A stretch of 42,549 nucleotides of DNA from an uncultured Lachnospiraceae bacterium (GTDB lineage: Bacteria; Bacillota; Clostridia; Lachnospirales; Lachnospiraceae), in contig CACZBZ010000010.1 of assembly GCA_902779505.1 (NCBI GenBank), forward strand, positions 1 to 42,549, read 5' to 3'. Positions 17,835 through 25,866 of the stretch are shown here, in pieces. The notes under the pieces are model-generated. The model saw only the letters and a program-made list of their open reading frames with translations, was not told the DNA's origin and did not search any database. The stretch's first letter is position 1. Every line of letters begins with the position of its first letter. Made by a program: the position numbers and the translations under genes.

Positions 17835-18773
17835 GTGGAAAACGGCTTTAATATGGATGAACAAAGCAAAAAGACTCTAATACTGGTATTGAAGATAGCG
17901 ATTCCTATTATTATCGCAATATTGTCTTTTACCCTGCTTGGCAATTGGGCTTCCAATGAGTCCACTTACAGCGGTGTGGTTAAGAGTCTTGATGAAAAAA
18001 GAGATAACGTTATAATGCTTACAGGTGCGTCTTTTGCCACATCGGCGGCGATCACCGTTATCCCCGGAGACATAGGAACCCCAATCGCTGAGAAACTTGC
18101 GGATCTCAGTGGATACTTTGTGCTTATTCTCTGTGTTATATATCTGGAGAAATATCTTCTGACCATAGTTGGAATGGTTGCTTTTAAGGCCCTTATTCCT
18201 TTAGCTTGTCTGATATGGCTCTTAAGTTATAAACTTTGGGGAGAAAGACTGAAGATCATAGCAGCCAAGCTGGTGGCTTTTGCCATTGTGATTGCGCTTA
18301 TCATTCCTCTGAGTGCTTTTATATCAAGCAAGATTGAGCAGGCATATGATTATAATAAGACCATAGATGCCGCAGCCAGAGCGGCGGAAGAGATGACCGG
18401 ACAGGCAGAGGAAGAAGAGACAGAGGAGATATCCGAATCGGACAAGGATTCCGAAACTGAGACAGAGGATATGTCTTTTTGGGATAAGATAAAGAAGACA
18501 ACCACGGATACCGCAAGCGGTATTGTGGATAATGTTAAGGAAACGGTAAGCGTCAATTATATCGAGATAAGAGAAAAACTTGAGAATGTGTTAAGCAGCA
18601 TGGTGGACGCCATAGCGATTCTCATCGTAACGTCCTGTGTGATTCCTGTTGCGGTTCTGTTTTTCTTTATTGCGATTGCCAAGCTCTTGTTTGGCATGAG
18701 CCCGACATTAAGTATACCTATAAGAACTCTTCTTAATCTGGAAAAAGATTTCAGAACAAAAGAGAGTTCTTGA
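17835..18773 (+). CDS. Multi-pass membrane protein of unknown function
   Basis: 312 residues from a GTG start with GGGAGG five bases upstream (17824-17829); the ATG at 17853 is the alternative. I do not recognise the family. Predicted helices lie at about 13-33, 92-110, 113-133, 143-162 and 258-283. Between helices 1 and 2 is an extended loop with an uncharged stretch (MLTGASFATSAAITVIPGD). Between helices 4 and 5 is an acidic stretch (about 190-215, mostly Glu, Asp and Ser) and an amphipathic helix. It begins 14 bases after the cyclic-di-GMP gene and is followed 31 bases later by porG, so it may share a transcript with either. Confidence 0.7.
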   Translation: MENGFNMDEQSKKTLILVLKIAIPIIIAILSFTLLGNWASNESTYSGVVKSLDEKRDNVIMLTGASFATSAAITVIPGDIGTPIAEKLADLSGYFVLILCVIYLEKYLLTIVGMVAFKALIPLACLIWLLSYKLWGERLKIIAAKLVAFAIVIALIIPLSAFISSKIEQAYDYNKTIDAAARAAEEMTGQAEEEETEEISESDKDSETETEDMSFWDKIKKTTTDTASGIVDNVKETVSVNYIEIREKLENVLSSMVDAIAILIVTSCVIPVAVLFFFIAIAKLLFGMSPTLSIPIRTLLNLEKDFRTKESS

Positions 18774-18804
18774 TATAGAAGTTTTTGCAGGAGTGTGGAT
18801 AAAA

Positions 18805-19395
18805 ATGCAAGGCAATGGAATTGAGATCAGGTGGCATGGCCGTGGAGGTCAGGGCGCCAAGACAGCGGCACTTCTTTTGGCCGATGTCTGCTTTAAGACC
18901 GGAGCATATGTACAGGGATTTCCCGAATATGGTCCGGAGAGAATGGGCGCGCCCATTACTGCTTTTAACAGAATCAGTAAGGACGAAATAAGAGTTCATT
19001 CCAATATTTATACCCCCGATCTGGTAGTCGTGGTCGATGAGTCTCTTTTGACATCGGTTGACGTGACGTCAGGTCTTAAGGAGGAAGGAGCGATAATAGT
19101 TAATACTCCTAAGAGTGCTGATGAGATCAGACCTCTTCTTAAGGGCTACACAGGCAGAGTATATACTGTGGACGCCCGTAAGATATCAGTGGAAGCATTG
19201 GGCAAATACTTCCCCAATTCTCCAATGCTTGCGGCTGCAGTGGCAGTAAGCAAAGTAATGGAAAGGGATGAGTTCATAAGTGAGATGCAGGCATCCTATG
19301 AACACAAATTTGCCAAAAAACCGGAGGTTATCGAGGGCAATATGAAGGCTCTCAATATGACCTTTGATGCTTTGACGGAAGGAGCAGGACTATGA
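18805..19395 (+). CDS. porG: 2-oxoacid:ferredoxin oxidoreductase, gamma subunit
   Basis: 196 residues. The gamma subunit of the four-subunit oxidoreductase shows the motif RWHGRGGQGAKTAA, then GFPEYGPERMGAPI and the core strand DLVVVVDESLL. With alpha, beta and delta it decarboxylates a 2-oxoacid (pyruvate or a branched-chain analogue) to an acyl-CoA and reduces ferredoxin. The ATG at 18805 is preferred; the GTG at 18793 overlaps the AGGAG ribosome site itself. Its stop overlaps the porD start as ATGA. Gene order gamma, delta, alpha, beta is the usual one for this enzyme. Confidence 0.9.
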   Translation: MQGNGIEIRWHGRGGQGAKTAALLLADVCFKTGAYVQGFPEYGPERMGAPITAFNRISKDEIRVHSNIYTPDLVVVVDESLLTSVDVTSGLKEEGAIIVNTPKSADEIRPLLKGYTGRVYTVDARKISVEALGKYFPNSPMLAAAVAVSKVMERDEFISEMQASYEHKFAKKPEVIEGNMKALNMTFDALTEGAGL

Positions 19396-19709
19396 GAACC
19401 GATATAAATAAGATCAGTGAGCAGTCTCCTCATGAAGAACTTACAGAGGGATTGAAAATCTTCGCAGGCGGTACTTCAAAACTCTTCAATACGGGAGAGT
19501 GGAGAACCAATACACCGGTATTTGATAAAGAGAAGTGCAAGCAGTGCCTTCTCTGTGCACCGGTATGTCCTGACGGGGCAATACCCGTTAAGGATTCCAG
19601 AAGAGAAGATTTTGATTATGATCATTGCAAGGGTTGTGGAATATGTGTTAAGGCATGTCCTTTTTCTGCCATCACTATGGTGGAAGGACAGCAGCCCCAT
19701 GCTTTGTAG
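19392..19709 (+). CDS. porD: 2-oxoacid:ferredoxin oxidoreductase, delta subunit (2x[4Fe-4S])
   Basis: 105 residues with two ferredoxin cluster motifs: CKQCLLCAPVCP and CKGCGICVKACP. These hold two 4Fe-4S clusters that carry electrons from the TPP site to free ferredoxin. The N-terminal 45 residues lead into the ferredoxin fold in the way usual for PorD. It overlaps porG by four bases and is followed 11 bases later by porA. Confidence 0.93.
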   Translation: MRTDINKISEQSPHEELTEGLKIFAGGTSKLFNTGEWRTNTPVFDKEKCKQCLLCAPVCPDGAIPVKDSRREDFDYDHCKGCGICVKACPFSAITMVEGQQPHAL

Positions 19710-19720
19710 AGGAGAGTGTC

Positions 19721-20899
19721 ATGGCTAAGAAAGATCGTATGTCAGGCAACGAAGCAGTTGCCTACGCAATTAAGCAGATTAATCCGGATGTAATGCCGGC
19801 TTTCCCCATCACGCCGTCTACCGAGATACCTCAGATGGTATCCACATATATAGCAAATGGGGAGATAGATACAGAGTTCATTCCTGTGGAGAGTGAACAT
19901 TCATCAATGAGTGCCACCATCGGTGCCGAAGCAGCGGGGGCGCGCAGTCTTACAGCCACATCTTCCTGTGGTCTGGCCCTGATGTGGGAAGAACTTTTAC
20001 TTGCGGCATCCAACAGAATGCCTGTGGTACTGGCTCTTGTCAACAGAACCTTATCGGGTCCCATCAATATCAACTGTGACCATTCCGATGCAATGGGAGC
20101 AAGAGATACGGGCTGGATTCAGATCTATGCGGAGAGTAATCAGGAAGCCTATGACAATTTTATACAGGCCTATCCCATAGCAGAGGACCCGAGAGTTCAT
20201 CTGCCTGTTATGATATGCCAGGACGGTTTTATCACCAGTCACGCGGTGATGAATATTGAGCTTCTTGAGGATAAGGAAGTTAAGGATTTTGTGGGTACAT
20301 ACAGACCGGAAGAATATCTTCTTAACCCCGGTAATCCCATGGCAGTGGGTCCTTATTCCGTAAGTAATTATGCTATGGAAGCAAGGAGAAATCAGGAACT
20401 TGCTCTTGAAGCATCCAAAGATGTTATTATCGAGGTCGCTAAGAAATACAAGGAACTCAGCGGAAGAGGCTTCGAACTTTTTGAAGAATACAGAACCGAA
20501 GATGCAGACTATATAATGCTTATTATGGGATCTGCGGCAGGAACGGCCAAGCAGGCTGTTGATGATCTGCGTGCTCAGGGCAAAAAGGTCGGTGTTCTGA
20601 AACTCAGAGTCTTCAGACCTTTCCCCGCGGAAGAGATAGCAAAGGCTCTTAAGAACTGCAAGGCTGCAGCCATTATGGACAGAACAGAGAGCTACAACGG
20701 TCATGGCGGACCTCTTGCCAGTGAGGTACAGGCGGGACTCTACAGAGAGAAGATAATGATAGAGACCATCTGTTATACATACGGTCTGGCAGGAAGAGAC
20801 TTTACCGTTGATCATGTATATGAGATATTCGGCGAGCTGGAAGATTGTGCAGAGAATGGCACAAAATACGAGCAACACAGATATATTGGATTAAGATAG
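19721..20899 (+). CDS. porA: 2-oxoacid:ferredoxin oxidoreductase, alpha subunit
   Basis: 392 residues. The N-terminal pyrimidine-binding domain is clear (MSGNEAVAYAIKQI, FPITPSTEIPQ, ESEHSSMSATIGAEAAGARS), followed by the transketolase-C-like domain II with GKKVGVLKLRVFRPFP and the end ESYNGHGGPL. The alpha subunit holds the pyrimidine half of the TPP site. The ATG at 19721 has GAGGAGAG upstream; the longer frame from 19655 overlaps porD and is not used. The substrate could be pyruvate or a branched-chain 2-oxoacid. Confidence 0.92.
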   Translation: MAKKDRMSGNEAVAYAIKQINPDVMPAFPITPSTEIPQMVSTYIANGEIDTEFIPVESEHSSMSATIGAEAAGARSLTATSSCGLALMWEELLLAASNRMPVVLALVNRTLSGPININCDHSDAMGARDTGWIQIYAESNQEAYDNFIQAYPIAEDPRVHLPVMICQDGFITSHAVMNIELLEDKEVKDFVGTYRPEEYLLNPGNPMAVGPYSVSNYAMEARRNQELALEASKDVIIEVAKKYKELSGRGFELFEEYRTEDADYIMLIMGSAAGTAKQAVDDLRAQGKKVGVLKLRVFRPFPAEEIAKALKNCKAAAIMDRTESYNGHGGPLASEVQAGLYREKIMIETICYTYGLAGRDFTVDHVYEIFGELEDCAENGTKYEQHRYIGLR

Positions 20900-20917
20900 C
20901 ACGGGGGCGAGAAGGAA

Positions 20918-21859
20918 ATGAGCAGTTATAATCTTAAAGAAGTAATGAACAAGCCGGAACGTCTTGCCCCGGGTCATCGTATGTGTGCAGGCTGTGGAGC
21001 GACCATCGGTGTGCGTGCGGTACTCAGAGCACTTCATGAAGGTGATTATGCCGTTATAGGTAATGCAACGGGATGTCTGGAGGTATCTTCCTTCATGTAT
21101 CCCTATACAGCTTGGGAAGATTCTTATATTCACAATGCATTTGAAAATGCGGGAGCTACTTTGAGCGGTGTCGAAGCTGCATATAAGGCTCTTAAAAAGA
21201 GAGGAAGACTTCCCGAAGATGCCAATTTCAAATTTATTACCTTCGGCGGTGACGGCGGAACATATGATATAGGATTCCAGTCCTTATCGGGAGCCATGGA
21301 GAGAGGCCATGACATGGTATATGTATGCTATGACAACGGCGCTTACATGAATACCGGTATTCAGAGGTCTTCGGCAACACCCAGATTCGCGGATACCACC
21401 ACAACACCTGTCGGTAAGGTGTCTGTAGGTAAGATGCAGAGCAGAAAAGATCTTACGTCCATTATTGCCGATCATGATGTTGCATATGTGGCTCAGTCTA
21501 CATTTACCAGAGATTTCAAGGATATTCACCTTAAGTCTGAAAAGGCTATATACACTGAGGGAGCAAGTTTTCTGAACCTGCTTACACCATGTCCCAGAGG
21601 CTGGAGATATGAGATGGCTGATATCATGCAGGTTTGCCAGATGGCTATCGATACATGTTACTGGCCTATGTTTGAAGTGGATCATGGCAAGTGGACTCTT
21701 ACTTATGAGCCCAAGAAGAAGCTTCCCATTGAGGAATTCTTAAGACTTCAGGGCAGATTCAAACATCTCTTTAAGCCGGGCAATGAAGATCTTATAGTTC
21801 AGTTCCAGGAGGAAGTAGACAGACGTTGGGAAGAACTTCTGTATAAGTGTGAAAGATAG
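20918..21859 (+). CDS. porB: 2-oxoacid:ferredoxin oxidoreductase, beta subunit (TPP-binding)
   Basis: 313 residues. The N-terminus has the CAGCGATIG pair that, with later cysteines, binds the proximal 4Fe-4S cluster. The TPP and magnesium motif is FGGDGGTYDIGFQSLSG, ending in CYDNGAYMNTG. The strand NATGCLEVSS is typical of the pyruvate/branched-chain branch. It completes the porGDAB set. A further gene follows 11 bases downstream and probably belongs to the same operon. Confidence 0.92.
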   Translation: MSSYNLKEVMNKPERLAPGHRMCAGCGATIGVRAVLRALHEGDYAVIGNATGCLEVSSFMYPYTAWEDSYIHNAFENAGATLSGVEAAYKALKKRGRLPEDANFKFITFGGDGGTYDIGFQSLSGAMERGHDMVYVCYDNGAYMNTGIQRSSATPRFADTTTTPVGKVSVGKMQSRKDLTSIIADHDVAYVAQSTFTRDFKDIHLKSEKAIYTEGASFLNLLTPCPRGWRYEMADIMQVCQMAIDTCYWPMFEVDHGKWTLTYEPKKKLPIEEFLRLQGRFKHLFKPGNEDLIVQFQEEVDRRWEELLYKCER

Positions 21860-21870
21860 GGGGTTGTTAT

Positions 21871-22776
21871 ATGGAGAGCAGACTGTTTAATAACGGAAGT
21901 ATAATATCATGGCTTCAGTATTTTTCCGATAATACGGAAGTGGATCTGGAGCATGTCAAGATACTGGATATCACCAGGAAGAACAAGAATATCATTCCGG
22001 CGGTGGAAGCTCACAGATGCGTTCTTGTATTCACCGAGGCTGGTCATCCCGATATTTTTTATCGTATGTACAATGCGGGCCTTGGAGACTGCGATGTTAT
22101 ATACAATGAGGGCAGCGAGCCCAAGGGCGAGATAAAGTGCAACAAGGTGGCTGAAATGATTGACAGAGGCATCAATGCTTCTGCGGGAATGCTCATACTC
22201 AATGCCAATGCCAGATCTACGGTGAAGTTCGGTATGGACAACAGTGTGCTGGCAAAAGGTACGGTAAAATATGTGGGTTCCGAGATAAGGGCCATAATCT
22301 TGTCCAAGATGAAAATCGAGGAAGGCAAGAATATATGTACCATATCAAGTGAGTCCATAGCTGTTGAAGCGGCTATCCTTGACGGTGAAGGTACGGTCAT
22401 AGCCGTGGAATACAACAACGGCGACAGAAGAGCTCTGGAAGACAATGTGGAGCAGTTCGGTCTCAACAATGTAACAATAATCGATCATGTGGATGAAGAA
22501 GCCATGAAAGGTCTGCCTGTTCCCGATGTAACAATGCTTGTTGCATCTGCAAGTATGGAGCAGGAGATGGAGTATATGCTTAAGATCAATCCCAGAATGG
22601 AATTTGTTATATATACTCTTGATTTTGTTGTGGCAGCTTCAATGCCAAAGCTTTGCAAGGAAATGGGATTCTCGGATCCGGAGATTATACAGGTATCCGT
22701 ATCCAAGGTAACCAGCCGTCATACCTATGACAATCAGCCGGCACCATGGATCATCTGCTGTAAGGGTGGAGAATAA
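21871..22776 (+). CDS. CbiE/CbiT-like precorrin methyltransferase relative with degenerate SAM loop
   Basis: 301 residues. The first part has a CbiE-like segment (AGLGDCDVIYNEGSEP). The second part lines up with CbiT-type methyltransferases: KYVGSEIRAIILSKM corresponds to the T-K-x-EVRA segment, VEAAILDGEGTVIAVEY to the SAM-binding strand and acidic end, and ALEDNVEQFGLNNVTII to the region after it. Where CbiT has a DIGAGTG loop, this protein has CTISSES, so SAM binding is doubtful. No other cobalamin gene is in the window. It sits 11 bases after porB, with a strong GGGGG ribosome site. I infer an accessory or repurposed role, not cobalamin synthesis. Confidence 0.6.
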   Translation: MESRLFNNGSIISWLQYFSDNTEVDLEHVKILDITRKNKNIIPAVEAHRCVLVFTEAGHPDIFYRMYNAGLGDCDVIYNEGSEPKGEIKCNKVAEMIDRGINASAGMLILNANARSTVKFGMDNSVLAKGTVKYVGSEIRAIILSKMKIEEGKNICTISSESIAVEAAILDGEGTVIAVEYNNGDRRALEDNVEQFGLNNVTIIDHVDEEAMKGLPVPDVTMLVASASMEQEMEYMLKINPRMEFVIYTLDFVVAASMPKLCKEMGFSDPEIIQVSVSKVTSRHTYDNQPAPWIICCKGGE

Positions 22777-22795
22777 AATTTTTAGCAATGTACTA

Positions 22796-22825
22796 TTGCA
22801 TACAATAATACACATATGATATACT
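22796..22825 (+). promoter_or_regulatory. Promoter of the glycine riboswitch and symporter transcript
   Basis: TTGCAT (22796-22801) and TATACT (22820-22825) are 18 bases apart, and the -10 is extended (TGA before TATACT). The aptamer begins about 15 bases downstream. Confidence 0.65.
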
Positions 22826-22840
22826 CTTTTAAGAAATTAA

Positions 22841-22955
22841 CTGGAGAGACCCAAAGCCGGGTACCTAATGGTATCCGGCTTATTTTTTAAGAGGGCGCCG
22901 AAGGTGTAAGATGCGGATGATGTCTGTATCGATCTCTCAGGCAAAAGGACAGGAG
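22841..22955 (+). ncRNA. Glycine riboswitch (single aptamer)
   Basis: The conserved glycine-aptamer parts are present in order: GGAGAG (22843-22848) that pairs with CTCTC (22934-22938), the core GGGCGCCGAAGG (22893-22904) and the tail CAGGCAAAAGGACAG (22939-22953). Only one aptamer is seen, so it is a singlet. The P2 arm is enlarged by a 12-bp hairpin (22854-22865 with 22870-22881) followed by ATTTTTT. The AGGAGA ribosome site at 22951-22956 directly follows the tail, which suggests translational control. The gene downstream, an alanine/glycine symporter, is a known target class. Confidence 0.92.
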
Positions 22956-22963
22956 ACGTAAAA

Positions 22964-24493
22964 ATGGAGAATTTTGTAACAGGATTGACTAATGTCAATG
23001 ACACACTCAACAGTTTCGCGTGGGGATGGTTCGGCCTTATCCTCCTGCTGGGAACAGGTGTTGTTTGTACAGCAATCACCAAATGTTTTCAGCTGACACA
23101 TGTGGGCCACTGGTGGAGAAAGACCATCGGAGCGGTTTTTCACAAGGACTCACATAACAAATCGGAAGAGGGAGCCGTATCACAGTTCCAGGCACTTTGT
23201 ACTGCACTTGCAGCAACCATCGGTACAGGTAATATCGCCGGTGTTGCAGCTGCTATAGTTGTAGGTGGACCGGGAGCGGTATTCTGGATGTGGATCGCAG
23301 CCATACTCGGTATGATGACCAACTATTCCGAGAATATCCTCGGTATATATTTCAGAAGACGTAATTCCGAGAACGAGTGGTCCGGCGGAGCAATGTACTA
23401 CCTTCGCGACGGACTTGGTTCATATAAGAACTGTAAGGGTATAGGAAGATTTTTGGCAGCATTGTTTGCGGTATTTGCAATACTTGCATCATTCGGTATC
23501 GGTAACATGGGCCAGATCAACAAGATTACACTTAACATCGAATCAGCTTTCTTCAAGGGGGTTGATGCACCTTTATTTGCAGGTGTATCCGTTGTTAACT
23601 GGGTAATCGGACTTGTACTTATGATAATCGGAGGATTCATCATCCTCGGTGGATTGAAGAGGATCGCAGCCTTTGCTGAAAGAGTTGTTCCTTTTATGGC
23701 AGTGATCTATGTTGTCGGAGCTCTTATCATTATGTTTGTTCATATCAGCAGCATCGGTGCAATATTTGCTTCAATCTTCAAGTTCGCATTCGGTATCAAG
23801 GCTGTAGCCGGCGGTGCACTCGGCGTTGCCTTCAAGGAAGTTGTTAAGGCCGGATGTAAGAGAGGTGTATTCTCTAACGAAGCAGGACTTGGTTCTTCGG
23901 TAATGGTTCATTCCAATTCCAACGTTAAGGAGCCTGTAAAGCAGGGTCTTTGGGGAATATTCGAAGTATTTGCGGATACAATCATTGTATGTACAATGAC
24001 AGCGGTTGTAGTGCTTTCATCAGGATACATCGATCTTGAGACAGGACTTGCGATTGAGGGAACAAATGACGCTACACTCGTAGCTCAGGCTTTCGGTAAT
24101 GTATTCGGAAGACCCGGAGAGTGGTTCGTGGCTATCGCCGTTCTTCTCTTTGCATTCACAACAGTACTGGGATGGTCTCACTACGGTTCAAAGGCCGTTG
24201 AATACATCTTCGGTGTTAAGGGAGCAAAAGTATACAAGTTCATCTTCGTTATCATGATGATCTCAGGTGCGGTTATGACATCTTCACTTGCATGGGATAT
24301 CTCAGATACATTTAACGGTTTCATGATGATCCCCAACCTTATCGGTGTATTGTCACTGACACCTCTTGTAATCAAGCTTACCAACAACTATGTTGATCGT
24401 AAGATTAAGGGAAAAGACGTTGAGCCTGTTCTTTCATACGATCCCGAGATCCAGAAAGAGCATGCCGAACTGGTTAAACAGGGCGTAGAATAG
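22964..24493 (+). CDS. Alanine/glycine:cation symporter (AGCS family)
   Basis: 509 residues with about ten or more membrane helices. Family markers are the segments ALAATIGTGNIAGVAAA, GAVFWMWIAAILGM, SGGAMYYLRDG and GVFSNEAGLGSS. These sodium-coupled carriers take up alanine or glycine. Control by the glycine riboswitch just upstream points to glycine as a main substrate. The ATG at 22964 is eight bases after AGGAGA. An intrinsic terminator follows, so this is a one-gene transcript. Confidence 0.95.
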   Translation: MENFVTGLTNVNDTLNSFAWGWFGLILLLGTGVVCTAITKCFQLTHVGHWWRKTIGAVFHKDSHNKSEEGAVSQFQALCTALAATIGTGNIAGVAAAIVVGGPGAVFWMWIAAILGMMTNYSENILGIYFRRRNSENEWSGGAMYYLRDGLGSYKNCKGIGRFLAALFAVFAILASFGIGNMGQINKITLNIESAFFKGVDAPLFAGVSVVNWVIGLVLMIIGGFIILGGLKRIAAFAERVVPFMAVIYVVGALIIMFVHISSIGAIFASIFKFAFGIKAVAGGALGVAFKEVVKAGCKRGVFSNEAGLGSSVMVHSNSNVKEPVKQGLWGIFEVFADTIIVCTMTAVVVLSSGYIDLETGLAIEGTNDATLVAQAFGNVFGRPGEWFVAIAVLLFAFTTVLGWSHYGSKAVEYIFGVKGAKVYKFIFVIMMISGAVMTSSLAWDISDTFNGFMMIPNLIGVLSLTPLVIKLTNNYVDRKIKGKDVEPVLSYDPEIQKEHAELVKQGVE

Positions 24494-24522
24494 GTTAAAT
24501 CGGATAAAACAATATAAAATAA

Positions 24523-24580
24523 GCAGGACTTTGTTCTCTCAGCTTCAGCTGACAGCGACGGAACAGGTCCTGCTTTTTTT
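24523..24580 (+). terminator. Intrinsic terminator after the symporter gene
   Basis: GCAGGAC (24523-24529) pairs with GTCCTGC (24567-24573), with inner pairing TGTTC / GAACA, followed by seven T. Confidence 0.9.
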
Positions 24581-24594
24581 ATCTAATCTTATTT

Positions 24595-24613
24595 ACCTAT
24601 TGACATAGTAGGT
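24595..24613 (+). promoter_or_regulatory. Dyad over the -35 of the suf operon (candidate Rrf2 operator)
   Basis: ACCTA, nine bases, then TAGGT form a 5-bp inverted repeat that covers the TTGACA box. The first gene of the operon encodes an Rrf2 regulator, so autoregulation is likely but not shown. Confidence 0.5.
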
Positions 24614-24629
24614 GAATGGGAATTAGAAT
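24600..24629 (+). promoter_or_regulatory. Promoter of the suf operon
   Basis: TTGACA (24600-24605) and TAGAAT (24624-24629) are separated by 18 bases. The -35 overlaps the inverted repeat at 24595-24613. Confidence 0.7.
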
Positions 24630-24664
24630 AAATCACGTAAACTATGAATGGGAGGATGTGTACC

Positions 24665-25069
24665 ATGATGATTTCATCAAGAGGCAGATATGCCTTACGC
24701 GTTATGGCGGAAATAGCCGGTCATGGAAATAATGAATATGTACCTCTTAAAGAGATAGCTGAGAAGCAGGATATTTCCCTGAAATATCTTGAGAATATAA
24801 TGCCTCTCTTAGTTAAGAACGGACTTGTTGAAGGTTCGTCGGGAAAAGGTGGCGGATACAGACTGCTTCGTGAACCTGAAGAATATACCCTTGGGGAGAT
24901 TTTGAGGACTACGGAAGGAAGTCTTGAGCCGGTTACTTGTACATCCAAAGCAACAGGACCCTGCGAGAGAGCGGACAAATGTCACTCGCTTCCTATATGG
25001 AACGAACTGTCTGAGCTTATCAACGGTTTCCTTGATAATAAAACATTAAAAGATACTATGGAGATATGA
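24665..25069 (+). CDS. Rrf2 family iron-sulfur regulator (IscR/SufR-like)
   Basis: 134 residues. The N-terminal winged helix is of the Rrf2 type (MISSRGRYALRVMAEIA, SLKYLENIMPLLVKNG, GKGGGYRLLR). The C-terminal part has three cysteines in VTCTSKATGPCERADKC (spacing 7 and 5), the likely ligands of a 2Fe-2S or 4Fe-4S cluster. The ATG at 24665 lies after GGGAGGA (24650-24656); the ATG at 24644 is upstream of that site and is not used. It heads the suf operon and probably senses Fe-S status. Its stop overlaps the first possible sufC start. Confidence 0.9.
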   Translation: MMISSRGRYALRVMAEIAGHGNNEYVPLKEIAEKQDISLKYLENIMPLLVKNGLVEGSSGKGGGYRLLREPEEYTLGEILRTTEGSLEPVTCTSKATGPCERADKCHSLPIWNELSELINGFLDNKTLKDTMEI

Positions 25070-25071
25070 TT

Positions 25072-25815
25072 ATGGGCGAATATTTAATGGAAGCAAAGAA
25101 TCTGCATGTCAGTGTAAACGACACAGAGATTCTTCACGGCGTGGACTTTGCCGTTAACAGAGGCGAAGTTCATGTGCTTATGGGACCAAACGGCACGGGA
25201 AAGTCGACTTTCGGCTTTGCTCTTATCGGCAACCCCAAATATGACGTTACCGAAGGTTCCATCATTTTTGACGGAAAAGACATAACGGAAGAGCCTGTCA
25301 ACGACAGAGCCAAGATGGGAATGTTCTTATCTTTCCAGAACCCAATAGAAGTACCGGGTATAACACTTTCATCCTTTATAAGAAGTGCACTTGAGCAGAA
25401 GACGGGAGAAAGAGTTAAGCTCTGGGATTTTAAGAAGAAACTTAAAGAGACTATGGAAGTACTGCAGATGGATCCTTCTTATGCCGAGAGAGATCTTAAC
25501 GTGGGCTTCTCCGGCGGAGAAAAGAAGAAGGCAGAGATACTCCAGTTGCTTATGCTTGAGCCTTCTTTTGCAATACTTGACGAGACAGATTCCGGACTTG
25601 ACGTAGATGCGGTAAGAACCGTATCCGCAGGTATTGAGGAATACAGAAAGCGCTGCAACGGCGGTCTGCTCATTATTACTCACAGCACTAAGATCCTTGA
25701 GTCTTTGGCAGTCGACAAGGTGCATGTAATGGTTGAAGGCAAGATTGTAAAGACGGGTGATTATAAACTTGTTGAAGAGATAAACAATCAGGGATTCGAA
25801 CAATTTGAATCTTAG
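25072..25815 (+). CDS. sufC: SufC, Fe-S assembly ATPase
   Basis: 247 residues. An ABC-type ATPase with Walker A GPNGTGKST, signature FSGGEKKKAEI and Walker B FAILDETDSGLDVDA, the last being diagnostic of SufC. It works with SufB and SufD as the soluble scaffold complex SufBC2D. The ATG at 25066 overlaps the upstream stop, but the GGAGA site is better placed for 25072. Confidence 0.95.
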   Translation: MGEYLMEAKNLHVSVNDTEILHGVDFAVNRGEVHVLMGPNGTGKSTFGFALIGNPKYDVTEGSIIFDGKDITEEPVNDRAKMGMFLSFQNPIEVPGITLSSFIRSALEQKTGERVKLWDFKKKLKETMEVLQMDPSYAERDLNVGFSGGEKKKAEILQLLMLEPSFAILDETDSGLDVDAVRTVSAGIEEYRKRCNGGLLIITHSTKILESLAVDKVHVMVEGKIVKTGDYKLVEEINNQGFEQFES

Positions 25816-25866
25816 GATTTTTGCTATTGCTTTTATACACAAAAAGAAGAGTAAAGAGAAAAACAG

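Noticed and set aside
20051-20878. Long open frame (275 codons) on the minus strand
   Set aside because: It lies fully within porA, whose protein is clearly conserved; the minus translation shows no known motif and no ribosome site.
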